A DNA stretch of 64,000 bases from Opisthorchis felineus (lineage: Eukaryota; Platyhelminthes; Trematoda; Opisthorchiida; Opisthorchiidae), in the NCBI GenBank assembly GCA_004794785.1, contig SJOL01004448.1:24325-88324 (forward strand). Reading direction: 5' to 3'. Position numbers and translations under genes: made by a program. A model generated the notes under the pieces. That model did no database searches and was not told where the DNA came from. It saw only the letters and a program-made list of their open reading frames with translations. How positions within the stretch are numbered: the first letter of the stretch is position 1; each line of letters starts with the position of its first letter. This document shows positions 48,261 to 60,100 of the stretch, piece after piece.

Positions 48261-49701
48261 GTTTACGCGGAGTATCATCAAGAATAGGAGCTTTCCTTCC
48301 TGCTTTCCTCCATTCGATATGAGTAAATGATGAATTGTGGATTATTGTGTTATTGGGCCTCGGCTCCTGTAATTAGAACCAGAAAGTACGGACCTCCTGC
48401 TTTCACGTTACCAGTGCCTCATGTGCTGAAATGAGATTGAAAGGAACTGGTCAAACGGTCTACTTTCACTCTACTCAAGAGAGTTTTTTTAAATATAGGC
48501 CTGATAAAAGCATATTTAGGATCGTCAACCGCGGGAAAAGCAATATCACCAAAAGTTCATTCAACCCACAAAGGAAGGCTTTTGCATACTGGGATAACTG
48601 TGAGTAAACAGGCACTGACAAAAGAGGCATTTACTGATAGGTTAGCAAATCGATCTTAGGAAAGTGAGCCTTGCTGTGTTAACTATCAAGCCGAAGACTA
48701 ACAAGTAGTATAATAGTAACAATAATCCTCCACCTCCTACTAAAAATAGTAATAAGAGCGCTTTACGATGCACTGTGGAGTGGAAGATAAGAATCACCAG
48801 CCAATTACATTTGTATGCTTGAGTTATATGCAAAGCTGCCTTTTTTATTTGCCTAATTAATGAGCAGCATCATCTGGAATAGAAATTCGGATGCAAAATG
48901 CTTTTCTGGTACTCAACCCCATCATCTTTGATGTTCAGCAAACGTTTGCGCAATTTGTATCCGCACCAGAGTCCAGTTCTTGAAGCATTTTACAATGGCT
49001 TGGATTTGTTTTTAACCTCTTTTAATGAGCGGAATGGATGCGTTGACTTTCACATACGTGCCCCAGTCATTTGAACAGTTCTAATTAGCTAAAGCTGGAT
49101 GGGACTGATAAGCTGGTTTCCATATGGTGGGCAGTGATTCGCTGTTCTGGCTAAGCAACAGGCGAACAGAGTTGGCCTAACGACATGGATGCAGGAAATT
49201 AAAAAAGATGAAGAGACTTACATGGTAAGCGATAGCCATGAAATTGATGATCTGGAAAAGAACCATTTGCGAATGATAATTTTGGCTTACCTCAAGCTTG
49301 GCTGAGAGGGTCCGAATAACCAGGTTTGCTTATTAGAAAAACCGCATAAATCCCAAATAGCATATGCCTGTAGGCCGACTATTTTGCATCCTTTGGAGGT
49401 TCGTTTGTTTTTATGGATTACGGCTTTAATATATGTATATGCAAATGCTCTTTAAAAAGTCAGCTACAAGTTTCGTTCGTACAGGTAGATTGCATTAGGC
49501 TTTATGTTGAATGTATGGAGTTTAGTTAGATCCTTTTACTTTCAGTTTCCCCCATTTGCTGCCCATAAATTCATTAATCGACGATAACCGCGCAAAATAC
49601 AGTCACCCTCAGTTAGACGCAATTCTTCGGTTTGGTGGATTCCGAGAATATCACATGGCTTCTTTTTGTGGCACTCCTTAATTGAAATGTACTGAAATGT
49701 G

Positions 49702-49863
49702 AAGCATCAAGGAGCATTGTCTAACGTGCTTAAATCAATAAACGATGGAAAAGAAATTATTGTTTTCCGTTACGAGACTCTTCACTCGTGTCCTGAAGGT
49801 AGTTTGTCCCGGATGGACATCTTGGATCATGCATTACTGATGGTCGTTGCCGATCACCTACGA
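49702..49863 (+). CDS. Candidate exon
   Basis: The frame is open from an acceptor-like AG at about 49703 and reads 'ALSNVLKSINDGKEIIVF', 'HSCPEGSLSRMDILDHAL' and 'VVADHLRV'. 'C-P-E-G-S-L' recalls the SEA G-S strand. There is no consensus donor. 'gtagtt' at 49798 (phase 1) is one option, in which case the exon ends before the GS strand. Confidence 0.3.
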
Positions 49864-51577
49864 GTTGCGAATATAATCCTGATACAAGCAGCAGCTTACT
49901 GCTCAAATATCTGCCACTGATAATAGACATCTTCTGCGGCGTTCTTTAAGTATACAATGCATAGACCTGTCAATTTTTCAATATACGCTTTATAGATCAA
50001 TAAAATTCATGAAATTACATTACGTCCAGCTGAGTTTAACACTGAAAGGATATTAGGATTTATTCAACCTTGACGAAAACGCACCTAAACTACTCCCATC
50101 AAGAAGCTTAGTGCGATGCTCGGGGTAAATTATTCCATCGTCAGCTCCATCTACGGATTCTTAGGAAGTTGAAAAGATATCGACGAGTTTATGCTCGTTT
50201 GGGTTGAAAGGGTGCCTACTTTTTGAACCTCGCTGAGATCCGGAAAGTGGCGTGGTGTACGAATATAAGTGCCACCACTCAAGTTTACTACGTATGCGGG
50301 AGGTGATTTCAGGTAAGGCGTGTTTAGTTATGCTGTGACGCAGACTATCAACTCAACGTTGAACAGGGTACCAGTTAGCTTCCTTCGACTTGGTTTAGAT
50401 CAGTCGACTGTTCTTATAGTGAAAATGTGCACAACTAGCAACATGGTTATATTCCGGGCCAGTTTCACCAAGTTTGAAGTTACCAATTTGGTGTCCACCC
50501 GCAAAGCACATACGACCACCAGGTGACAGCTAATTTTTCGCTTACCTTCGACTAAAAGGAACACGGTAATCTAGCGAAAGTCATCTTTCGGCATACCATA
50601 TATTTTGTGTGTGATAGTATGAAGTACACGGTCTACTTTGGGTGACGGAGACGTATGGTGATGATTGATAGGAGAAAACACATGAAAAAGCCACGGAGTT
50701 CTCCCATGAGCGCAGAGAATAATTGAGCGCTACGTGCCTGAATCATTGATAATTCTCCAAAACAATGTCCTTTCGGATCCATGTAGCATGCCCGTTCCAT
50801 GTCTCCAGTAAATTTAGTTTCAAGCAGTAAAATGGATATGTGTATTCTTTAGATCGCTATCTAAAATGTCTTTTTTATCCGTTACAGGTGTGATTTCGGG
50901 AGACGTGTTGGCAAGCCAAGTTAATTTCTCCATCAATCAAGCGTGCAATCGTCACGCAGCCAGACAAACTATTGTTTTGTTTGTTGTGAAAAGCTAATAG
51001 TAACTTGCTCCCATCCATTAGCTGCTACTTCACTTTGAAGTGTTTGCATTGTAATTTATGCCGGTTTTCATATGCAAATGAATACGTAATATAGTATAAC
51101 ACCAAGTTTGGACGAAGTAAAAGTCCATGGGAAGCCATGAAACCGTACTGTCTTTATTTATTCACCGGATAAGACGAAATTTTGGGAGGTCGATTACGTT
51201 GAGTATTTAGTTGACTTTCAGCCAAGGCTTGCATGATTTACTCCGAAAACCTGAATTGTCTTCAGGTTTTGGAATTACTGGTAATGCAATCCAATTTGTG
51301 GGTATTGGAGAACCTTGTAAATATAATTGTGCTCGAATGCAGCGAACCGCAGGATGGCTCTCACCTCGTTATTTCTCTTCAGCAAAGTGAATGCAACTCA
51401 CGAGTATCTTGGATGTGTCATTTCGGAAAGAGAGATTAGTAGCTTCTTAGACCTGACAAGGATATATCGGTATCACAGGGACTGATTTTATTCACCAAGT
51501 GTAATTCCTAATGTTGACACGGGGTTTCCTGTAGTGGATGTTATTTTTATATCGTATTACCTGCCTAATTTTGACAG

Positions 51578-51687
51578 TTTGCGTACGAATCGGATGTCAT
51601 GCCTAGAAGGGTGGAGTTTCGCAAATGAATTCAAAACGCACAACATCACCGGTCGAAGTTTACTTACAGGACGTTTTACGTTTCCCA
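51578..51687 (+). CDS. Candidate third exon of a split module (phase 2 to 1)
   Basis: The acceptor 'ctgcctaattttgacag' and consensus donor 'gtaagt' enclose 110 nt (1 + 36 codons + 1). It encodes 'LRTNRMSCLEGWSFANEF' and 'KTHNITGRSLLTGRFTFP'. It has the same phases as 37142-37242 and a Cys near its start. The 'N-I-T' sequence could be an N-glycosylation site if extracellular. Confidence 0.48.
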
Positions 51688-52619
51688 GTAAGTGAACATG
51701 CATTCATCAATATCTAGACTACAAGAATGGACCTCGCTTGCCTACTTGTACAGCTAAGCACACACTGCGAAACAAGTGATGTGCCAGACAGTCTCATGGC
51801 GTGACAATACAAATTGCCGAGACAATATTTAGCGTTGGCAAGTTATTGGACAAAAATTATTTCGCCTGATATGCGTGAATAGGTGAAAAGTGACGTATGA
51901 CAAAAAGACGGGAGGAAAATGGGAGACGGAAAGCCTTTAAGCTTATATGATGCCTAACAGTGCCTCAGAAGAGGTGTTTAAGCGAGCATTTGCGCATGGA
52001 CATGAAAACTTCTTCAAAGTGGTCTATACATGCGTCTGCACGTCGTGATGAGATTGGAGCTCATCGTTTTTTACACACCTTAGTAACCTAACGAGCTCCA
52101 CTGGAGGTTGCCCTTCCAACATCTACAGAGTCTCTCCCACCAGGCTGGACGATGAAAAGAGTTCTGAGAACACAGTCCCCTGGCGTAGAAGTGCTCTAAT
52201 GCCGCATCAACCGTCCCGTGGTTTACTATAGGCAAGTCACCTGATTAGCTGCGTACAGCAGGTTGGATAGGCGAAAAAATGCAATTGTTAACGCCTCACA
52301 TCCTTCTCCAGCCTTTTTCCACTCCCGACCCGTCTCACTTGACAACCGTTTTTATTTAGATCCCAGCTGTAGGTACGTCAACCAGCCACCTATGGAACTG
52401 ACACGATGCACGCCACCACTCATATTTACTACTCCTCGTCCGCCATTCATACTTTATCCTCCTGCTTTCCTTAAAGCTTCGCCGTGAGAAGTGTTAGGCC
52501 GACAAGCTGCTCCTGAGCGCGCTCTACAAAATAGCGATCGACGTCTGGTGCACCTCTGAAACTCTAATATTGTAGTAAAGTAAATTTGCCGGCACATTCC
52601 ATCTCTAAGCGCCGTTAAT

Positions 52620-52830
52620 TATGGAATTTGAGAGATGCCGCAGCTTCTGCAGCGGGTCGCGCTGGTGTAAGTATGGCCACAATTTGGCTCCGATTCAATT
52701 GAAGAGCCCTATCGAGGGTTGCTCACCATCTTGCACACCAGGCTCAGATAGCACGGGATTCCAGTGCCCAGGAGACCCTGTTAGTATGGAGCACCTCTTG
52801 GCTGTATGTTTAACCTGGACGTGAAACAAA
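52620..52830 (+). repeat. Dispersed repeat shared with 43.3 kb
   Basis: 'gtaagtatggccac', 'tgaagagccct' and 'atcga' occur in the same order as on the minus strand at 43420-43150. A pyrimidine-rich stretch (52290-52480) precedes it and may belong to the same element. Confidence 0.45.
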
Positions 52831-53689
52831 GTAATAGGAGTGAACGTCTTTTGCAAATTTCTATCAGTCTCCAGTTGATTATCAGTTGATTATCCTGTTT
52901 GGACACATTTGGCCCGGTTGTGCTACCTGACTGAGCAGCCTTGAAGTTGAATTCACCACATCTCTGTCAGACACTGAGGGAAGATTCAATCCTTGATTTC
53001 CAGTATAATTGGAATACACAGGTTGATGCAGATAAACCCTTGTTCAGTGCAGATTTCCGTCAAGCTTTCCAGGTAAACTCCAGATATGAGTTCCCCATTC
53101 GATAGTAGGAAAGCTTGGTGAACTGCAAGATAGAGAAATATACCAAATCCTTCCGGGTAACGAATTACAAGCAACCTTCTCGGAGGACATTTGTCGAAAC
53201 CGCAATGAGACAATAATGGCTATACATGACGCCGGAACCTCTGCTTATCCTGCATGTCAGAGGGTATAAGACATCCAATGGACCTCAGAATGAATACTAT
53301 CAGTTTTGATGCAAAGTCTCCGACATTTTCGACTAGGAGTACAGTTCCATTAGAAGGTCAGTTGGACAACCTATGTGTGGATAGAGAGGCGTGGTGGATC
53401 TAGAAGGTTTAATAAAAGGAAGAGGCCAGCGTACCTGTTCCAGGCAATCCGGAAAAAGGAAACGGAAAGACATTCCGTGGGACAATCAAATGTAATAGTG
53501 CAAACCTAATGTTTGATAATGATTAGCGTCTAGATCACTGAGCAGGACATTTCCAACAGTAGTTTAGTTGGACACCAGCTCCTGCATCTGTGTCCTACCT
53601 TCGACCAGCTCGTTGTGGGGCGCACTATGTCAGATTTGATCCCTCCTAGATAAAGAATTATTAATATGCCTTTTCTCCATAAGACACTA

Positions 53690-54330
53690 TCGGTTTGCTG
53701 GACCAGAGAAGCTTCATCCAGCGTTTTTGAAGATGGACGAAAGTATACAGTGAATTTTTCAGAAGTGTCGTGACAACTGGCCGAGTTTGTCAGAGTTCTT
53801 TTCTCACCCAAGTTTTGTTCATTTTTGTCATCGACGTTACCAAGGAGTGCACATTACAAGGGACCACGAGTCCAGGCATCGAAATCAAGTCCGGCGGGAG
53901 GTTAATGAACTTGGAGTATGCGGATGAAATCTTTTTGCAGTCCGAAGATTATTTATTCCCGCAAAATACCTAAATTGAGTGCAAATTTTCCAATGTTTTG
54001 GCATGCTTATCGCACCTACAAGCTGAAAAGTGTTGTTTCAAGATCTGTCATTCCCCTTTTATTCTCGAAAGCTTCTCAGTGGAGAGCCTGACTTGTCGAT
54101 CGGGTCACATATCTTGGCAACTGCTTAAGCTGTATTGGTACTGCGGTGAATGCATTTATTGCACGGATAATTAAGGTTCGCAAACGCTTTCAACGGTGCG
54201 AACTTCGTTAGTTCTTACCCGGACTGTTTAGTTTAAATATGCCTGCCTTTATGCTTTGGGTTTATGTCGGTGAGGTAGCAATTGTCTCTGGGTTACTCAC
54301 GCCAACTGAGCCTTACTTCGACACGATGTT
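53690..54330 (+). mobile_element. LINE reverse-transcriptase fragment
   Basis: The plus strand reads 'VVTTGRVCQSSFLTQVLFI' and 'FVIDVTKECTLQGTTSPGIE', then 'LMNLEYADEIFLQSED' (53890-53945). These match the LINE motifs G-V-R-Q-G-C-P-L-S-P-x-L-F-x-x-V-I-D and L-x-Y-A-D-D-I. The catalytic box is 'YADE' instead of YADD, and the upstream motif is corrupted. After 54090, 'VTYLGNCLSCIGTAVNAFIA' matches the thumb region 'YLGSxI...EVxxRIxK' with stops after it. An inactive, truncated copy. Confidence 0.8.
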
Positions 54331-54414
54331 CTGATAAATTTACTTTAATGCTGTTCAGGGCCACAGGGACATCATTCATGATGGTTTAACTTAAGAACGA
54401 AGCGCTTCCTTGCA

Positions 54415-54729
54415 CTAGGTCCCTACACGTCTCACTTTTTTCATTACCGAGGTTTGGCCACTCATAGCAATGTGCAGTAAAGCACCAGTATGTATAACTG
54501 GCGTACTGTTGTTGGTGATGAAAATGACGGTATCCAGATTATGTACCTCTCGGAGAGTTATACGATAGTCCGCTGAACAACGGACGCACTGATTAGTAAA
54601 AATATAGCTTTGCTCCAACGACTGGCTGAATTTGGTGGGTAAACGTTTACCGGTAGGACCGTGATGACTATACAATTTCAGACCATATAATGGAAAACCT
54701 CGAGAGATGAAATCCGTCAAATGAAACAA
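54415..54729 (-). pseudogene. Possible LINE endonuclease fragment
   Basis: A 104-codon minus-strand frame contains 'LYGLKLYSHHGPTGKRLP', faintly like the 'G-Y-x-x-Y-R-x-D-R-x-G-x-R-G-G-G' motif of LINE endonucleases, with 'RGGG' missing. It is opposite in orientation to the adjacent RT fragment, so it would be a different insertion. Chance is a real alternative. Confidence 0.25.
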
Positions 54730-55131
54730 ATCACCAGAAAGTTTATATAAGATAGAATGTCCGTGTTCAGGCTAGCACAATACAATAAAAATTAAAATGA
54801 AATGGGGATCTGAGCATTTAATTTGAAGCGGCAAATATTTGTTGAACTTCATTCGGGGAGAATAAATTATGCATTTTTGGGATGTTTACTGAACCTGTGT
54901 ATGATAAGAAATTCGATGAATTTGACTGTGTTTGAGTAGGATCAGTCATTATGAGTTCATGGGCTTGCTGCGTTTCCATTCTCTTCGAATGAGGGAGTAA
55001 AGATTATGCTACGCCTTGAGCATCAATGTCTTTGTGAAAGCGGTCTGATTTTGAAGAGTGAAAATTCCGAATCAAATATGCACGATTTGTATGACGCCTC
55101 AGTTTGATTGGTGAATTAATTATACAAACAG

Positions 55132-55278
55132 CTTCGCGGGCGCAATATAAGATGCCTGAACTTCGAATACCCGTATGGTTAGAGGAACACGTTGATCACC
55201 TGCCCCATCTAGGGGGAGACACCAATCCAGCTTCAATCCTGTTTGGTGTCGACCCACCAAAATGTTGTGCTAGGACAG
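55132..55278 (+). CDS. Candidate symmetrical exon, phase 1-1
   Basis: The acceptor 'aattaattatacaaacag' and donor 'cag|gtagag' enclose 147 nt. It encodes 'SRAQYKMPELRIPVWLEEHV', 'DHLPHLGGDTNPASILFGV' and 'PPKCCART'. No domain is recognised. The 1-1 symmetry matches the modules, and it could be inserted between them without breaking frame. Confidence 0.38.
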
Positions 55279-55399
55279 GTAGAGCACTGTTCAAACCAGA
55301 GTGGTGAATACGCAACGATTGGGTGGCCATCGCGAAGAGTTTTATACTAGATTTAGAAGCCAGCTTCGACACAATGTGATCAAAGGTGTGAAAGATAAA

Positions 55400-56900
55400 C
55401 CCTTAGAGAACAGATGCACGTGCCTGATCCCCTCTACGTGGTGTAACACCAGCCGGCCTGTTATTATATTCAAGGCATAGCTGAGAGGGTTATCGATTGA
55501 AACAGGTTCAGAATGTGGGCAAGGCTAGTGTTGCTCAAATTAATAGAACGACCGCAGAAATGTGCTAGGTTATTTCTATGTATATGTTCGACTCGCGTAT
55601 TTAATCCATATGTTTGATCGACATGTGATTTCAAGCCTTTGACAGCTAAGATCAGTCAATGCCTGATTTTGTTGCTCTCTGCATCTATTCAGCTCCTGGT
55701 AAAAACTAGACAGGCGAATACCATAAGTGAGCCTTGGTAAGCTGAGCCCCATGCGCAGGCATACCTTCGATTATTTATATCGATTTACATAGCTTCACCT
55801 TACAATAATACTGAGACACCATTCCAACTTAACTTTGAGGAGGTCACTGAACGTCAGCACCCGCGCACACTGGAATAGGTTTTTATGCACACCAAACCGG
55901 TTTTTACACTCACGCATGCACTTTGAAGCACATTCTTGTGACCATGGGGTACAGCGCAAAAATGAATAGTGAAATCTAAGCTTAATCAGGGATGCTCATC
56001 TGCTGAATTTGTGCTTCTCAACTCTAACATTATTATTGTGGCCTAACTCTTTTGCGAAAAGCTCCTGGATAAAAATAGCACCCCAATCTGAATACCAGAC
56101 ACGTGGTCAAATGTGGCCCGTATCCGTCGTTCGAGTCGAATGTTCTGGATAAATGTTACCCAATGTCTTACTTGGATCGACGTTGAAGATATTGAAGTAT
56201 CATCATAACGTAGCACCACACATAAGTTGCAACAGCACTCACTCTGTGTACGGTCCACCTTAAGATGCACGAGACTTCTATTTTCCTTCCATCATATCCC
56301 TTAATTTAACGCGATATTTTGCGATTAAGTTTCAGTGTGGTGACCCGTAGAAACAAATGTTTGTCCATCACTACATACTACAAAGAATTAGTCTTCAGTT
56401 GGGAAATAAGGAGAGTGGATAATTGAAGATTAGGCCTACCTAATGAGACACAAGAAGGACAAAACTGGTAGTGCTTTCACAGCGTTTTCAAGACAAATCC
56501 ACTTGCGGAAAACTGCTTCGGTTCCAGCGGAAACATGAGACGGCTTTTAAGCATCACATTCATTTGAAGAATTTCAACCTCTACCTCCCATCTACAACAA
56601 ACTGCTTTGTAAATTAGCGTCAGTCCACGCTTTATACCTAGAGAAAGTCCTGAATGTTTAAAACTTTTTTTATTCTATAATTAATCTTCATCATGAAACT
56701 TGTCACGCTTTGATGATCTGCATTGGATTTCGTTTTGCCTCGGATAATAAGGATGCGCAGATGTGGACAAAAATGACGCAGATTTGAAGGTGGCTACTAT
56801 TGGAGCAGTAAGATCAATTCAGCCTCAAATTGTTACTTATTTATTACATCTTAAGTCGATTTTTTGCAGGATACATCTGTTTTAAATTAATTTTTGGCAC
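55400..56900. other. No recognised gene
   Basis: Nothing recognisable on either strand apart from short open frames. Confidence 0.4.
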
Positions 56901-56969
56901 ACAGTCCATTGCTAACCAGTTTATTCGTCTCTAAAATCTCAAATTCTATCCGGGTATCTCGTCTGATAG

Positions 56970-57112
56970 AAGACTCACTGGATTCAAGGAATTCCCCCTG
57001 TTTCTACATTGGGCTTATTTGTGTGCAGGTTACATTGGGGAATGAGCTTTTGGGTATTGAAGTGCCAGCGGACCTGTCTTCGTTCTTTGGACAATGTATC
57101 AGTTATGGATAA
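56970..57112 (+). CDS. Candidate SEA-like second exon (B-type)
   Basis: The frame 56906-57112 contains 'DSLDSRNSPCFYIGLICVQV', 'TLGNELLGIEVPADLSSFFG'. It lines up with B2: 'ALKRDPLLRYVGKGTC' against 'SLDSRNSPCFYIGLIC', then G-D-F-G-I-L-H-M-R-L-P against G-N-E-L-L-G-I-E-V-P. The phase-1 acceptor 'ggtatctcgtctgatag' gives the start; no good donor is seen before the stop. The phase-1 start differs from the phase-0 start of B1 and B2, so it may be the last module or a decayed one. Confidence 0.42.
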
Positions 57113-60100
57113 CCGAAAAGAACATCTGTGCCAATTCAGGGTTGTTAAGTGAGAGAATTATATCACGTCAAAGAATAAAATTATTGCCTGTCTCACAAAT
57201 ATGAAAGTTTCATTGAGTTTAGTGTTTGTTTGATGATGATGTGTAGGTGATTTCATCTGAGATGTACATCTTGTTCAAACTTAAAGCAAGTAAAAAAGTG
57301 CAAAATGGGATTCGTTTTCGTCCTTGAGTACGGGATGCATGGGATGACTTAGATGGGAGCCCTGAAAAAAGAAAACAGAGTATATTGGATATACATCATG
57401 TACTCCATCCCTCAGGTTTTGTACATTCATACTACCACTGCAGTGCCCCACGGCTTTGTCTCGATATCCACCAATTCGTGTTTTTAAGCCCCTTCAGCTC
57501 TTCTTTTTCCAGGATTAAGAAATGCTCATGAGCATCACCATGCTCGAATGATTATCCAGTTCTGATTCCGAATGATGTACCACTTCATTCAACTGAATCC
57601 ACACTCCAGACCCCCAAACCTAGCGATACTATTGAAAGAACAAAATGCCTCAACAGCGAAGTTTATAAGTGAACGCAAAATAAGTGGCTACAAGCCATTG
57701 GACACAAGTATAAACATCTCATTTGCACAGATTTTTGAAAAGTGAACATTCTCATGCGTCCTCTTGAACTTTCTTAGACGTTCTTTGAATAATAAACAAG
57801 AATGAACGAATACCGCAAAGCAGTTCCATAATTTCGGTAGTGGACTTCACCTTTCATCGGATGTGGGGGAGGGGTCTAGACACCACACCAGAGGCTACTC
57901 GCAAGCTTCATCAGTAGTGTACACCATAACACTATTACCCCTGCACTAAATAATGTCTGCGAAATAGGAATACTCTATTCCCTCATCCTCAACTGTTGTT
58001 ACCAGGTGCTTTATTATTCAGCCTAGGATTTTGCACCCATCGGTATATATATGTCAACACTTTCATAAATGTTCTGCCCATTTAGAGCCACACGGACATT
58101 TTATTCGCCTCAATTTATCAAAGCCCGTATACATAAACATGTTCTGGTGACCATTGGATGCAAACAGAAGGCAATCACTAGAAGACTAGTTGAGGAACAT
58201 TCGGTGTGCCCTGATAAAACTTGACCTTTCTTGTATTACATTTCCCTCTTTTCCATACCATATCACTTTGTTCAACTCCAAGTTCTACCTATTATTTATT
58301 CGTCATATACATTCGCCGAACACACGTCCATCACCGTAAGCAGCATAAAACTAAATTTTATATCTTGTGATCTCGAAAAAGACGTATATTTTTTTGATGT
58401 CTCCTCCCAACTAACTTACCCCATTGATTCCCTTTTACCTCCTACGTACAACCTACCAAGGACTGGCCAAATGTGTATCCTTAAAGGCGTAACATCTGTT
58501 TCCATCCAAACTCCCATATCATATCCACAAAATCTCGGCAATTATCAATCCCCTTAGAATGGTTGAGCCTAGTGACGAGCACCGATAAAGTAGCAGCTGT
58601 CTGCTTATTCTTCTCCCAAAAACCTGATCTAATCCTGACTAGATATCACTGAGTTTAGCTTTTAGCCCTTTCAGCACAAGCATTTTAACTGCAGTAAAAC
58701 CATTTCACACTTGCGGGGGATCTTATTATGTTTGACACTGATTAAAAAACAATACCACGTCCAACTTGAACAAAAAAGTGGGACGCGGAGCGCAAACTTC
58801 ATAACAACGCTCAAATTTAGTTTAGATCTAAGTGGAAACTAGTATAAGACAGTACTTTCCGGTTTTCAGTACAAACAACCTTCTGTTGTTCTTGTCAAAT
58901 TCCTACCTCTAGTTGAAACCCATCTTTTGCAACAGGCCCGGTTCGTAACTGTTGTACGCTGCATCAACGTTCCCACTTACAATATCTGGTCATGAGAGTA
59001 TGGAAACCAAAAAGGAGTGATCCATTGTTTTGGTGTGCGCCGTCGACAAAGGACTAACCTCTGGTCATATTCGATAATCTATAAACTCTTTTCATCAGGC
59101 TGCGAAAGGTTTGAACACACTGATACCTGAAACACTTGTTTTGTATTATGGAGTGGGCCTTATCAATTGGGATATCTTTATATTTGACCATCGAGTGTGC
59201 GATGCTGAGCCACTACTCTTGAGGTAGCTTCACCGTACATTACTACCGTTTTTTGACTTGATTTCGATGACTTACTTCGGTCAGCAACTTTGACAGGTGA
59301 ATACCACAGCAACTGCTGAAATAGTTGCGGTTTCCGCATATCACGCCAGCACCATATTATTCCATCTGAACCATTCAACTTTGGCCTGGTGACATCACCC
59401 TATGAGTGACGCTGCAAGTAGTCTGCCGTCTGACCCATCTTATTCAGTCAAGTTGATTGGTTCCTAAAAGCCAGAGCACCTAGTCCCTCCTCCCTAATCG
59501 TGAGTGGGGGAAGGATACAACCCTGACAACTGATATGGACCACTCGCACACTGGATGCAGCTCTTGTCTCAATTTCACTAAGGAATTTAGAAGTCGGTTA
59601 GATGGGTTTGTCACAAAGTTGGATGATACATGTTGCATTCTATTACTGTTTCCACTGCTGTAAGACTTCAAAAAAAGGTTCTGGGCAAACATAAAGTAAA
59701 TGCCTGTTAGTTTTGGTCCTTTCGCAGTGCATATCTAACTCACTATCTATCCTACCTAGGTTAGACTTTGCCTTGGTTGTAACTTTGGCACCAGTGAACC
59801 ACCTGTGTTGCTCCAGTTTATACAACAGATTTTCCAAATGGTATACCTAATTGATGGTTATCACTCAAACGGCTTTCATGAACCGAAAGTGCTTTTATCA
59901 TCTAAGTAATCATCGCTGGATGCACGGAGTCGTGAATGGGTTTTTGTCCTTGGGAACAAGATCGGTGTTCTAAATATCGGGTATTCAGATTTCAATAACA
60001 TTTCTTGCAAACACAAACTTTTCCAGTGCACGTGAGGCCCAATGTATTCAATAAAGGGGCTAGTGGTCACGGCAGGTAAACCTCGTTTCACAACTTAAGG

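Noticed and set aside
51233..51439. Frames near 51.2 kb, including a phase-shifted one with 'SGFGITGNAIQFVGIGE'
   Set aside because: I briefly considered a BAR-domain (endophilin-like) match, but it rests on a handful of residues and does not agree with the other exons.
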